Source: Streptomyces sp. HSG2
GTDB taxonomy: Bacteria; Actinomycetota; Actinomycetes; Streptomycetales; Streptomycetaceae
Length of the DNA: 64,000 nucleotides
Assembly (NCBI RefSeq): GCF_016598575.1
Contig: NZ_CP066801.1
Span: 4,816,501-4,880,500 of the forward strand
Reading direction: 5' to 3'
The first letter of the stretch is position 1, and each line of letters opens with the position of its first letter. Made by a program: the position numbers and the translations under genes. Positions 16,758 to 25,502 of this stretch are shown here, piece after piece. The notes under the pieces were generated by a model. That model was not told the DNA's origin and did not search any database. It saw only the letters and a list, made by a program, of their open reading frames with translations.

Positions 16758-16820
16758 GAGTCCTGAAAGACCCGGGGAAAGCTGACCGAACATGCGAATC
16801 GTTGTAGGGTGCCGGAGACA

Positions 16821-16872
16821 GCCCTTGACCCGAAAAAAGTGGGCAGGGAGCGGATATTTCGGGAGTATTGTC
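16821..16872 (+). promoter_or_regulatory. Replacement panD leader
   Basis: Homologous to 10250-10299. TTGACC at 16825 may be a -35 element; no clear -10 at standard spacing was found. GGGAG nine bases before the ATG is the ribosome binding site. If the element hypothesis is right, this is element-borne DNA now driving panD. Confidence 0.45.
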
Positions 16873-17292
16873 ATGTTTCGTACGATGATCAAGTCCAAGA
16901 TCCACCGTGCCACCGTGACCCAGGCCGACCTGCACTACGTCGGGTCGGTGACCATCGACGCCGATCTGCTGGAGGCAGCCGATCTCCTGCCCGGTGAGCT
17001 GGTCCACATCGTCGACATCACCAACGGTGCTCGCTTGGAGACCTACGTCATCGAGGGTGAGCGGGGCTCCGGCGTGGTCGGGATCAACGGTGCCGCCGCA
17101 CACCTCGTGCACCCCGGCGACCTCGTGATCATCATCAGCTACGTCCAGGTCGACGACGCCGAGGCGAGGTCGCTTCGACCTCGTGTCGTGCACGTGGACC
17201 GGGACAACCGGATCGCCGCCCTGGGGTCGGACCCGTCGGAGCCGGTGCCGGGGTCGGACCAGCAGCGTGCCCCGCGATCCGCGGCGGGCTGA
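16873..17292 (+). CDS. panD: Aspartate 1-decarboxylase (PanD)
   Basis: Makes beta-alanine from L-aspartate for pantothenate and coenzyme A synthesis. The 139-residue proenzyme has the self-cleavage site G24-S25 in HYVGSVTID, where Ser25 becomes the pyruvoyl cofactor. Other family landmarks are [19 protein letters not shown] and [19 protein letters not shown]. The frame is open upstream, but the ATG with GGGAG before it gives the normal N-terminus. The first ten codons differ slightly ([10 protein letters not shown]) from the truncated copy at 10300 (VLRTMFKSKI), and only that part and the leader are duplicated. The C-terminal 20 residues are a disordered Asp/Pro/Gln tail. Confidence 0.95.
   Translation: MFRTMIKSKIHRATVTQADLHYVGSVTIDADLLEAADLLPGELVHIVDITNGARLETYVIEGERGSGVVGINGAAAHLVHPGDLVIIISYVQVDDAEARSLRPRVVHVDRDNRIAALGSDPSEPVPGSDQQRAPRSAAG
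16889..16902 (+). repeat. Putative attR core inside panD
   Basis: TCAAGTCCAAGATC, identical to 10316-10329, covering part of panD codons 6-10. It marks the right boundary of the proposed element. Confidence 0.6.
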
Positions 17293-17475
17293 GCCCACCG
17301 CCTGCTCCCGGCGAGACCGCTCCCACGGGGCGCGGGGTGGACGGGGCCTGCCGGACCGGAGCCGCAGGGCGGTGCCTGCCCGAACGGCCCTTGCGAGGGT
17401 GCGTGAGGCCGGTGGGGCCGGGTAGGCGAGAGTGGTAGCGCAGAGTCGACGTCCGACTGTTCGGAGGCAGGCTCC

Positions 17476-17691
17476 ATGATCACCGCGAACCGGGCCCGCC
17501 TGCCGGTGTCCCCCTCGGCAGGCGAGGCCCGCCGTCCCGATCCGCCGCCGGGCCCCACGCCGCCGCCCGAACCTCCGGGACCGGTCCCTCGGCCGCCGCC
17601 GAGTCCGGGCCCGCCCGGGCCCTCTCCCTCGCCGGTGCCCCCGGACCCCGAGCCCGTGCCTCGGCCGGAACCGGGACCACCCCTGACGTGA
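17476..17691 (+). CDS. Small proline-rich protein
   Basis: A 71-residue frame. The first 20 residues are ordinary, the rest is a Pro/Gly repeat-like tail (PPPGPTPPPEPPGP). GGAGG stands about nine bases before the ATG, which is the main reason to accept it. No signal peptide or membrane segment is seen. Proline-rich frames arise easily in such GC-rich DNA, so it could be spurious. Confidence 0.4.
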   Translation: MITANRARLPVSPSAGEARRPDPPPGPTPPPEPPGPVPRPPPSPGPPGPSPSPVPPDPEPVPRPEPGPPLT

Positions 17692-17771
17692 CCCCCCCCC
17701 GCCGGAGACCGGGGCATCGACCGGTCGCCCGGCTCCGGCCGGCGGGGCTCCGTCTCAGCAGGGACGGTCCC

Positions 17772-19211
17772 TCACGCCGGCACTTCGGACCGGTCCCCGC
17801 CCCACAGGGTGTGGTAGGAACCGTCTCGGTCCGTCCGTCGGTAGGTGTGGGCGCCGAAGTAGTCCCGCTGTCCCTGTGTCAGGGCTGCGGGCAGCCGCTC
17901 GGCGCGCAGGGCGTCGTAGTAGGCGAGGGCGGCCGAGAAGCCGGGGGTGGGGACCCCCTGCCGGGTCGCAGTGACCACGACCTCGCGCCAGTCGTCCTGC
18001 GCGGCGGCGATCTCCTGGGCGAAGGTGTCGTCGGCGAGCAGGCTCGGCAGTTCCGGCCGGGAGTCGTAGGCGGCGCGGATGCGGTCCAGGAAGGCCGCGC
18101 GAATGATGCACCCGCCGCGCCAGAGGGCCGCCACCGCGCCGGGGTCGACCCGCCATCCGTACTCGTCGCCGCCCGCCGCGATCTCGTGGAAGCCCTGCGT
18201 GTAGGAGACGATCTTCGAGGCGTACAGTGCCTGCTCCACCCGGTCGGCGAAGGCGGCGGCTCGGGTCTCGTCCAGGGGGGTGGCGCGCGGCCCCGCCAGT
18301 CCTCGCGCCGCGCGGCGCAGCGCGTCGTGGCCCGAGAGCGACCGGGCGAAGACCGCCTCGGCGATGCCGGACACCGGAACCCCCAGGTCGAGGGCGATCT
18401 GGACCGTCCAACGACCCGTGCCCTTCTGCTCGGCCTGGTCCAGTACGACGTCGACGAACGGCTTGCCGGTCGCGGCGTCCACGTGGGCGAGGACCTCGGC
18501 CGTGATCTCGATGAGGTACGAGTCGAGTCGCCCGGTGTTCCAGGTGCGGAAGATCTCCGCGATCCGGGCGGGCGAGTACCCCGCGACGTCCCGGAGCAGT
18601 TGGTACGCCTCACCGATCAGCTGCATGTCGGCGTACTCGATGCCGTTGTGCACCATCTTGACGAAGTGCCCGGCACCGTCCGGCCCGACGTGGCTCACGC
18701 AGGGGGCCCCGTCGGCGGCCTTGGCGGAGATCCTCTCCAGCATGGGGCCGAGCGAGGCGTACGACTCCTCCGACCCGCCCGGCATGATGCTCGGCCCGTT
18801 CAGCGCGCCCTCCTCGCCTCCGGAGATTCCCGCGCCCACGAAGTGGATCCCCGTCTCGCGCAGGTCGCGTTCCCGGCGTCGGGTGTCGGCGAAGTGCGCG
18901 TTGCCACCGTCGATGATCATGTCGCCGGGCTCCAGCAGCGGCGCGAACTCCCGGATCACCGCGTCGGTCGGTTCACCGGCCTTCACCATGATCACCAGAC
19001 GGCGTGGGCGTTCCAGCGCCGCGACGAACTCCTCCGCGCTCTCGGCGGCGACGAAGGCGCCCTCCTCGCCGAACTCCTTCACCAGCGCGTGCGTGCGGGA
19101 CGCGGTCCGGTTGTGCACCGCGACCGTGTAGCCGTTGCGGGCGAAGTTGCGGGCCAGGTTGCGGCCCATGACCGCGAGGCCCGTGACCCCGATCTGCGCT
19201 GTAGTGCTCAT
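17772..19211 (-). CDS. gndA: 6-phosphogluconate dehydrogenase, decarboxylating
   Basis: Oxidises 6-phosphogluconate to ribulose 5-phosphate and CO2 in the pentose phosphate pathway, yielding NADPH. At 479 residues it is the long dimeric type. The cofactor fold begins GVTGLAVMGRNLARNFA with NRT a little later, consistent with NADP. The substrate region IIDGGNAHFADTRRR, the signature GAGISGGEEGALNGPSIMPGG and the catalytic Lys/Asn segment HFVKMVHNGIEYADMQ are all present. GAGGAG lies before the ATG. Monocistronic in appearance. Confidence 0.95.
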   Translation of the reverse strand: MSTTAQIGVTGLAVMGRNLARNFARNGYTVAVHNRTASRTHALVKEFGEEGAFVAAESAEEFVAALERPRRLVIMVKAGEPTDAVIREFAPLLEPGDMIIDGGNAHFADTRRRERDLRETGIHFVGAGISGGEEGALNGPSIMPGGSEESYASLGPMLERISAKAADGAPCVSHVGPDGAGHFVKMVHNGIEYADMQLIGEAYQLLRDVAGYSPARIAEIFRTWNTGRLDSYLIEITAEVLAHVDAATGKPFVDVVLDQAEQKGTGRWTVQIALDLGVPVSGIAEAVFARSLSGHDALRRAARGLAGPRATPLDETRAAAFADRVEQALYASKIVSYTQGFHEIAAGGDEYGWRVDPGAVAALWRGGCIIRAAFLDRIRAAYDSRPELPSLLADDTFAQEIAAAQDDWREVVVTATRQGVPTPGFSAALAYYDALRAERLPAALTQGQRDYFGAHTYRRTDRDGSYHTLWGGDRSEVPA

Positions 19212-19690
19212 TGCCTTGGCTCCTCATGGCCTCGGTGACGGTGGTGCCGTTCGGTGACCGCGGGCGGCCCCACCCGCCAGTATCACTCTCGATCATCCTG
19301 GCGCGCCGGTGGGCCCGGCCGCGCATCACCGCCCGCGGGCGCGCCGCGGACGAGTGCTGTGCCGTCAGGTACGGATCGGGGAGCCCGCCGACTCAGCCGG
19401 TTCGGCGCGGCGTCTCGGTGGTCCCGGCCGGACGGTGCGTGCGGCGGCGGAGGTCGACGGGGCTTCGTGGGCTCTCGGCCGGCGTCGCCCCGACGCTTCG
19501 GCGGCTCGATGCCGTGGTGCGATCGAAGTCGACTGATTCGGCATGCCTGGTGTCCGTGTTCGACTTTTCCGGTCAACCAGGAGGGATTATCGGCCAGATG
19601 GCGCGGTCCTCGGGGCCGATCGCGCCCTTGTCATGGCTCGTTACCGGCGCATACTTTTGCCCCTCCTGACGGATGTCGAGGGAGATGGTC
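19212..19690. other. Intergenic region upstream of the wall hydrolase
   Basis: 479 bases between divergent genes, with no credible coding frame. The part from about 19530 to 19680 is less GC-rich and probably holds the promoter and leader of the hydrolase gene. I looked for the ydaO-type c-di-AMP riboswitch known before Streptomyces rpf genes and could not confirm it by eye. Confidence 0.5.
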
Positions 19691-20905
19691 ATGGCCGCAC
19701 GCGGTCGACACCGCCGGTACCAGCCGAACAGGTTCAACCGTGCCTCGCTCACCGTCACCGCGAGCGGGGCCGGCATGGCGATTCCCCTCGTGGGCACCGC
19801 TGGTGCCCACGCCGCGGACACCGACGCCTGGGAGCGCGTGGCCGAGTGCGAGTCCGGCGGGGAATGGGGCGTCGACTCCGGCAACGGCCACTACGGCGGG
19901 CCGCGGTTCACCCAGTCGACCTGGGAGGCCTTCGGGGGCACGCGGTACGCGCCGCGAGCCGATGCCGCCTCCCGCGCCGAACAGACGGCCGTCACGGAGC
20001 GGGTTGTCGACGGCCAGTGGCCGGGAGCCTGGCCGGTCTGCTCCGGGCGAGCCGGACCGACCCGGGGCGAGACCGGAGGGGACGCCCGTTCGCCGGCTTC
20101 CGCAGAGGATGAGGCCGCCGGCGGGAGCGAGAGTTCGGCCCGGAAGACCCGCGCCCGTGATTCCGGCCCCGACGTCCGTCCACAGACCACCCCGCAGTCC
20201 CGGGCCGGGACGACGCGGACGTACACGGTGGTCGCCGGCGACACGCTGTCCGGCATCGCCGGAAGCCGCGAGGTTCGGGGAGGGTGGCAGCGGTTGTACG
20301 CGGCGAACCGCGCGATCGTCGGCGAGGACCCGGACCGGATCCTCCCCGGACAGCGTCTGCGGCTGGACACCGACGCCGCGCCCGGCGCATCGGGGCCCTC
20401 CGCCGAGGGAGCCGATCGCTCCAAGACGCCCGACCGCGAGGACGCGGGGTCCGCCTCCCGGACGGCGCCACGCGAGGCGAGCGGAGGCGCCTCCGCCGGG
20501 GCTTCGCTGGTCAGTCCTGTCGAAGCGGCCACGGGAACCCCCTATCACCAGGCGGGGTCGGCCTGGTCGAAGGGCTACCACACGGGTGTGGACTTCCCGG
20601 TGCCCACCGGTAGTGCCGTACGGGCGGTGGGCGCGGGTCGGGTCGTCTCCGCCGGGTGGGCGGGGTCCTTCGGCTACCAGGTGGTGATCCGGCACTCCGA
20701 CGGGCGCTACAGCCAATACGCCCACCTTTCGGCCATCTCCGTGCGGGAAGGGCAGGGCGTCGAGGCCGGCCGGCGCATCGGCCGCTCGGGATCCACCGGC
20801 AACAGCACGGGCCCGCACCTCCATTTCGAGGTACGGACGGGCCCGGGGTTCGGCAGCGACATCGACCCGGTGGCCTATCTGAGAGCGGGCGGGGTCAGGA
20901 TCTGA
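19691..20905 (+). CDS. Secreted wall hydrolase: Rpf-like transglycosylase, LysM, M23 peptidase
   Basis: A 404-residue secreted peptidoglycan enzyme with three domains. After a signal peptide ending near AHAAD, residues about 42-120 form an Rpf-like lysozyme domain with the catalytic Glu in WERVAECESGGEW. A LysM domain at about 180-230 starts TYTVVAGDTLSGIA and binds glycan. The C-terminal M23 (LytM) domain carries the zinc ligands in GYHTGVDFPVPTG and HLHFEV. Long polar linkers separate the domains. The third in-frame ATG is chosen because GGGAG precedes it suitably. Enzymes of this kind act in spore germination and wall remodelling. Its 3' end overlaps the convergent transporter gene by 11 bases. 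Confidence 0.9.
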   Translation: MAARGRHRRYQPNRFNRASLTVTASGAGMAIPLVGTAGAHAADTDAWERVAECESGGEWGVDSGNGHYGGPRFTQSTWEAFGGTRYAPRADAASRAEQTAVTERVVDGQWPGAWPVCSGRAGPTRGETGGDARSPASAEDEAAGGSESSARKTRARDSGPDVRPQTTPQSRAGTTRTYTVVAGDTLSGIAGSREVRGGWQRLYAANRAIVGEDPDRILPGQRLRLDTDAAPGASGPSAEGADRSKTPDREDAGSASRTAPREASGGASAGASLVSPVEAATGTPYHQAGSAWSKGYHTGVDFPVPTGSAVRAVGAGRVVSAGWAGSFGYQVVIRHSDGRYSQYAHLSAISVREGQGVEAGRRIGRSGSTGNSTGPHLHFEVRTGPGFGSDIDPVAYLRAGGVRI

Positions 20906-21995
20906 CTCCCTCCCGGTGCGAGGCGGGCGGCACCGGTGCGGTGTGGGGTGGCCGGTTGCTTCGGGCCCGGTCCGGCCTCGGTGCCCGTGGGGGCGCGCCG
21001 CTGCCCGCGCTCCGTGCGGGGCCCCGCTGGGCCGGCGGGGTGGCGAGGGGCGCGGGCCGGCGGCAGGGTTGCCGGACCGTCGTGGGCGCGGTCGTCCGGG
21101 CGTTCGACGTCGCTTCCCGCGACCTCGGCCCGCCGCCGGGGCCCGGTACCTCGGCGTGGCTTTCGTCCGCGCTCCGCCGCCGGGCCGTGAGCGAGGCCAG
21201 TCCCCCCGCCGCGACCAGTCCGCTGACCACGGCCAGCGTGGCCCCTTGGGCGCCGTGGCGGAAGCCCTCGCCGAAGGACGCCACACCGACTGCCGAGGCC
21301 ACCACGGGGTTGGCCACCGTGAGCGTGGCCAGTGGGGCGGCGAGCCCGGCGCCGCGGTAGGCGGCCTGGGAGAGCAGAACACCGGAGGTGGCGAGGACAC
21401 CGATCACGGTGAGGGAGGCCAGTCCCGTCGCCGTGATCCCCTCGGACCAGCCGACCGTGACCGTCTTGGTGAAGACCGACGCGATGCCGAAGGCGACGCC
21501 GGCGGCGAGAGCCAGAACCATGGAGCGAGCCGCGGGCCGTCCCCTCAGGGCACGTGCGGTGATCATCAGGGTCAGGACGGCGCAGACGGTGACGGCGGCC
21601 GTGCCCGCGCGCTCCGCCGCGGCGGGGGCGCGCGTTCCCGTCCCGTCGACCAGGGCCAGCAGCCCGACCAGGCCGAGGGTCGCGGTGGCGCAACCGCGCC
21701 AGGCGCCGGCGTCCGCCCTCGCGCCGGCGAACAGCCGCGACATCGGCAGAGCCAGGACGATCGTCAGCGCGCCCAGCGGCTGCACCACGCTCAACGGACC
21801 GTAGGAGAGGGCGGCCACGTGCAGGAGGGCGCCGACGCCGTGCAGGCCCACCGCCACCCACCAGCGCCTCTGGCGCACGGGAGCGAAGCGGGGGGCGCCC
21901 GTGGTGGCCGCCACCCGCTCCTGAGCGACGGCACCGGCCGCGTACGCCACCGCGGAGGCAAGCGAGAGCAGTACGGACCACGCGAGCGCGCTCAT
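20895..21995 (-). CDS. DMT-superfamily transporter
   Basis: A 366-residue membrane protein with about ten hydrophobic helices in two EamA-like halves (for example LSLASAVAYAAGAVAQERV and LTLMITARALRG...VLALAAGVAFGIASVF) and an 80-residue Arg/Pro-rich cytoplasmic tail. GGAG stands eight bases before the ATG. Substrate unknown. The tail, which overlaps the stop of the convergent hydrolase gene, may be a read-through extension of an originally shorter gene. Confidence 0.8.
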   Translation of the reverse strand: MSALAWSVLLSLASAVAYAAGAVAQERVAATTGAPRFAPVRQRRWWVAVGLHGVGALLHVAALSYGPLSVVQPLGALTIVLALPMSRLFAGARADAGAWRGCATATLGLVGLLALVDGTGTRAPAAAERAGTAAVTVCAVLTLMITARALRGRPAARSMVLALAAGVAFGIASVFTKTVTVGWSEGITATGLASLTVIGVLATSGVLLSQAAYRGAGLAAPLATLTVANPVVASAVGVASFGEGFRHGAQGATLAVVSGLVAAGGLASLTARRRSADESHAEVPGPGGGPRSREATSNARTTAPTTVRQPCRRPAPLATPPAQRGPARSAGSGAPPRAPRPDRARSNRPPHTAPVPPASHREGVRS

Positions 21996-22570
21996 CGGCG
22001 ACTCCGTCGTGGTCGACGGTCGTGAGCGGCGCCGCGCTCGGGCGTGCGCGGCGGGAGACGATCGATTGCCATGGCATCACCTTGCCGCGCCGGTCCGCGC
22101 CCGTCGTCGTCCCCGAGGACCCCGCCTGTCCTACCGCCGATGGAGGAGTGCCGGGACGGGGTCGTCCCATGGGAGGGGTGGGGGAGCGGCTCGGGTCGGG
22201 GTCGGAAGGTTGCCGAAGCCTCGGGGTCGGGCTCTCGGGTTCCCTCGGCGGGCGTGTTCAGACCCGGGGCGGCCCGCGCGGGCCGCCGCATCGGGGAAGC
22301 GGTCCCGGTCGGTCCCTCGTCGTGACCGGCGCACCCCGCGGGTGGCGGGCGGGTGCGCGGCGGCGCGGTCGGAGTACGGCCGTACGGGTGGCTGATGCTT
22401 GGGACGGCATCGCCTCTGACCTGGGCGGACCGCCGCTCCGTCCGGTGTCGACCGGGCGTCGGGCGCCGGGTGCGATCCCCTCCGGTGGGCGACGGTCAGT
22501 AGCCTGATCGTACTTGACCGTGACCGGAGGCGATCATCGGCCGCCGGTTCCCCGCTCGCGAGGCACGCCC
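21996..22570. other. 575-base intergenic region
   Basis: Lies between divergent genes. Frames here are all Arg/Gly/Pro-rich with no ribosome binding site or recognisable domain, so I see no gene. It should contain the promoters of the DMT transporter and the acyltransferase. Confidence 0.5.
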
Positions 22571-23914
22571 TTGACTTCCGAACTGCTCGCCCCGCTCGAC
22601 TTGGCGTTCTGGAACCTCGAGTCCGCCGAGCATCCCATGCACCTTGGTGCCCTGGGGGTCTTCGAGGCCGACTCCCCGGCCTCGGCGGCCCGGGCGGCGG
22701 ATCTTCTCGCCGCCCGCGCCGCCGGCGTGCCCGGTCTGCGCATGCGCATCCGGGACGTGTGGCGCCCCCCGTCTCCCGAGCGTCGCCCGTTCTCCTTCGG
22801 CGGCGCCACCCGGGAGCCCGATCCCGGGTTCGATCCCCTCGACCACGTCCGCCTGCACGCGCCGGTCGACGAGTTCCAGGGGGCGGCGGGGCGGCTCATG
22901 GAGCGCCCGCTGGCGCGGTGTCGGCCTCCCTGGGAGGCGCACGTGCTGCCGAGGACGGCCGGCGGGTCCTTCGCCGTGCTGTTCAAGTTCCACCACGCCC
23001 TCGCGGACGGGTTGAGGGCGCTCACCCTCGCGGCCGGCGTCCTCGACCCCGTCGATCTGCCCACCGGTCGCCCCCGGCCGCCAGAGGGGTCCCGCGCCAC
23101 CGGGTTGCCCGATGTGCGACGGCTGCCGGAGATGTTGCGCGGCGCGCTCTCGGACGCGGGTCGCGCTCTCGACATCGGCGCGGCGGCGGCCCTGTCCGGG
23201 CTGGACGTCCGCTCCTCGCCCGCGCTGGTCGCCGAACCCTCCGGCACCCGCCGCACCGCCGGGGTCGTCCTGGACCTCGACGACGTCCACCGCGTCCGCA
23301 AGGCCGAGGGCGGCACCGTCAACGACGTGCTCATCGCCGTGGTCGCCGGGGCGCTGCGTCGGTGGTTGGAGGGGCGGGGCGACGACAGCGACGGCCTCGC
23401 CCCCCGGGCGTTGATCCCCGTGTCCAAGCGTCGCCCGCGTGGTGCCGAGCCGCCCGGCAACCGCCTCTCCGGCTACTTGATACGACTCCCGGTGGGAGAC
23501 CCCGACCCGCTGGGTCGCCTGGGCGCGGTCCGCACCGCCATGGACCGCAACAAGGACGCCGGGCCGGGGCGCGGCGCCGGCGCCGTCGCGCTGCTGGCCG
23601 ACCACATCCCGGCTCTGGGACACCGGCTCGGCGGGCCGCTGGTCGGCGGGGCCGCGCGGCTCTGGTTCGACGTCCTGGTCACCAGCGTCCCGCTCCCCGG
23701 GATCGGGCTTCGCCTCGGAGGGACGCCGCTCACGGAGGTCTACCCGTTCGCCCCCCTGGCCCGCGGGCACTCCCTCGCGGTCGCGGTCTCCACCTACCGA
23801 GGCCGGGTCCACTACGGCCTGGTCGCCGACGGACGCGCCGTACCGGACCTGGGTCTGCTCGCCGCCGCCCTGTCGACCGAACTGGCGGAGTTGATCGCCG
23901 TGTGCGAGCGATGA
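22571..23914 (+). CDS. WS/DGAT-type acyltransferase
   Basis: A 447-residue acyltransferase of the wax ester synthase/diacylglycerol acyltransferase family, which esterifies acyl-CoA to alcohols or diacylglycerol for storage lipid. The active-site motif HHxxxDG is present as FHHALADG near residue 140, and the second conserved Asn region as GGTVNDVLIAVVAGALRRWL. The TTG start is chosen because it gives the family's N-terminus (ELLAPLDLAFWNLE) and has GAGG in front; an upstream TTG at 22514 would add 19 unlikely residues. No operon partner. Confidence 0.85.
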   Translation: MTSELLAPLDLAFWNLESAEHPMHLGALGVFEADSPASAARAADLLAARAAGVPGLRMRIRDVWRPPSPERRPFSFGGATREPDPGFDPLDHVRLHAPVDEFQGAAGRLMERPLARCRPPWEAHVLPRTAGGSFAVLFKFHHALADGLRALTLAAGVLDPVDLPTGRPRPPEGSRATGLPDVRRLPEMLRGALSDAGRALDIGAAAALSGLDVRSSPALVAEPSGTRRTAGVVLDLDDVHRVRKAEGGTVNDVLIAVVAGALRRWLEGRGDDSDGLAPRALIPVSKRRPRGAEPPGNRLSGYLIRLPVGDPDPLGRLGAVRTAMDRNKDAGPGRGAGAVALLADHIPALGHRLGGPLVGGAARLWFDVLVTSVPLPGIGLRLGGTPLTEVYPFAPLARGHSLAVAVSTYRGRVHYGLVADGRAVPDLGLLAAALSTELAELIAVCER

Positions 23915-24017
23915 ACGGGCCGTGGTGCCGGTGGGAGGCGTCGCTCGCGTAAAATCCTGCGTTCGACCGCGGACGCGAGACGGCGCGCCGCGACGGACGA
24001 GCAGGAACGGCAGCGCG

Positions 24018-25502
24018 ATGACGGTGACACAGGACGGCCCGGCCGGCACGGACGGCGCCACCGATTCCGGATTCGGGCCCGGCATCGACCCGGACCGTCT
24101 GGCCGTCTGCCTGGAGGTGCTGCGGGAGCTCGACGGGCTGGAGGTCGACCACCCGGACGCGGTGCGGGTGCGGCGGGCCACCTCGCACATCTACCGCATG
24201 GTGAAGCAGCGCCGTCGACAGGAGCGGCGGGCCGCCAAGACCGCGCACGACAAGGCCGTCACGGAGGCGACCGCGACGGGTTCGGCCGAGCGGATCGACG
24301 ACGAGACCGAGGGCGTCCTGCCCTCGTCCCGCACCGAGGCGGGCACCCTCGCGGGCATACTCCAGCGCCCCCGTTCCTGCTATGTCTGCAAGCGACGCTA
24401 CGTCGAGGTCGACTACTTCTACCACCAGCTCTGCCGTGACTGCGCGGCGACCAACCGCGCGCGCCGGGAGGCCCGGACCGACCTCACCGGCAGGCGGGCG
24501 CTCCTCACCGGGGGCCGCGCCAAGATCGGTATGTACATCGCGCTGCGTCTGCTCCGCGACGGCGCCCACACGACGATCACCACGCGGTTCCCGGCCGACG
24601 CGGTCCGCCGCTTCAAGGCCCAGCCCGACAGCGACGAGTGGATCCACCGGCTGAAGATCGTCGGGATCGATCTGCGGGACCCGGCTCAGGTCGTGGCCCT
24701 GGCCGACTCGGTGGCCGCGGAGGGCGACCTGGACATCCTGATCAACAACGCGGCGCAGACGGTCCGGCGGTCGCCCGGGGCCTACCGCGAACTGGTCGCC
24801 GCGGAGTCGGGGCCGCCGCCCGTCGGTGAACTCCCCGCCACGGAGGTGATCGGAGTCTTCGGTTCGGGGGCCGTGGCGCAGCTCCCGGTCGCCGCCGGCG
24901 CGTCGCTCGACGCGCGGGAGGTCACCGACCTCGCGCTGGTCTCCGGATCCGCCTCCCCGGCGCGCATTTCGGCGGGTACCGCCATCGACGCGGGCGGGCT
25001 GGTCCCCGACCTGCACGACACCAACAGCTGGATCCAGACGGTGGAGGAGGTCACCCCGGTCGAACTGTTGGAGGTCCAGCTCTGCAATTCCACGGCGCCC
25101 TTCATCCTCATCGGCCGGCTTCGCCCGGTGATGGCCGCCGCCGCGGCCCGGCGCGCCTACATCGTCAACGTCTCCGCGATGGAGGGTGTCTTCGAGCGTG
25201 GCTACAAGGGCGCGGGACACCCGCACACCAACATGGCCAAGGCCGCGTTGAACATGCTCACGCGGACCAGCGCCCAGGAGATGTTCGACAAGGACGGCAT
25301 CCTGATGACCGCCGTCGACACGGGCTGGATCACCGACGAGCGCCCCCACCCGGACAAGATGCGGCTCGCCGAGGCCGGTTTCCACGCCCCCCTCGACCTG
25401 GTCGACGGCGCGGCGCGGGTCTACGACCCCATCGTGCGCGGGGAGGCCGGGGAGGACCTGTACGGGGTCTTCCTCAAGGACTACGCGCCGGGGAAGTGGT
25501 AG
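24018..25502 (+). CDS. Atypical SDR oxidoreductase with Cys-rich N-terminal region
   Basis: A 494-residue protein with two parts. Residues 1-155 are charged and helical and end in two CxxC pairs (CYVCKRRY and LCRDCA, starting near residue 120) that would make a small zinc ribbon. The rest is a short-chain dehydrogenase fold: LLTGGRAKIGMYIALRL for cofactor binding, DLDILINNAAQT and NVSAMEGVF. At the place of the usual YxxxK the sequence is HTNMAKAALNM, so the Lys is kept but the catalytic Tyr is Thr. An inserted segment of about 80 residues separates NNAAQT from the active-site strand. Reaction unknown. Confidence 0.85.
   Translation: MTVTQDGPAGTDGATDSGFGPGIDPDRLAVCLEVLRELDGLEVDHPDAVRVRRATSHIYRMVKQRRRQERRAAKTAHDKAVTEATATGSAERIDDETEGVLPSSRTEAGTLAGILQRPRSCYVCKRRYVEVDYFYHQLCRDCAATNRARREARTDLTGRRALLTGGRAKIGMYIALRLLRDGAHTTITTRFPADAVRRFKAQPDSDEWIHRLKIVGIDLRDPAQVVALADSVAAEGDLDILINNAAQTVRRSPGAYRELVAAESGPPPVGELPATEVIGVFGSGAVAQLPVAAGASLDAREVTDLALVSGSASPARISAGTAIDAGGLVPDLHDTNSWIQTVEEVTPVELLEVQLCNSTAPFILIGRLRPVMAAAAARRAYIVNVSAMEGVFERGYKGAGHPHTNMAKAALNMLTRTSAQEMFDKDGILMTAVDTGWITDERPHPDKMRLAEAGFHAPLDLVDGAARVYDPIVRGEAGEDLYGVFLKDYAPGKW

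Larger units (their letters stand above)
10330..16902 (+). mobile_element. Putative panD-integrated element, 6.57 kb, decayed
   Basis: The segment between the two 14-bp blocks in panD. It contains a two-gene cassette with an AbiEii-like nucleotidyltransferase, remnants of three insertion sequences, one intact-looking IS1634-family transposase, a frameshifted gene of lower GC, and at its right end a promoter-like leader, ribosome binding site and ten codons that complete panD. A 19-bp near-identical direct repeat lies close to each end. No site-specific recombinase gene or fragment could be recognised, so the integration mechanism is inferred from the boundaries only. An alternative is an old partial duplication of the panD 5' end followed by transposon accumulation. 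Confidence 0.55.

Noticed and set aside
10330-16902. A still mobile integrative element or prophage
   Set aside because: No integrase, excisionase, replication or transfer gene can be seen; at most it is a remnant.
19530-19690. Possible c-di-AMP (ydaO) riboswitch before the Rpf-LysM-M23 gene
   Set aside because: Expected from related genes, but I could not match the conserved segments or pairings by eye, so it is not claimed.
22022-22507. A 161-codon frame in the gap before the acyltransferase
   Set aside because: Composition is low-complexity Gly/Arg/Ser and there is no ribosome binding site or conserved-looking segment.
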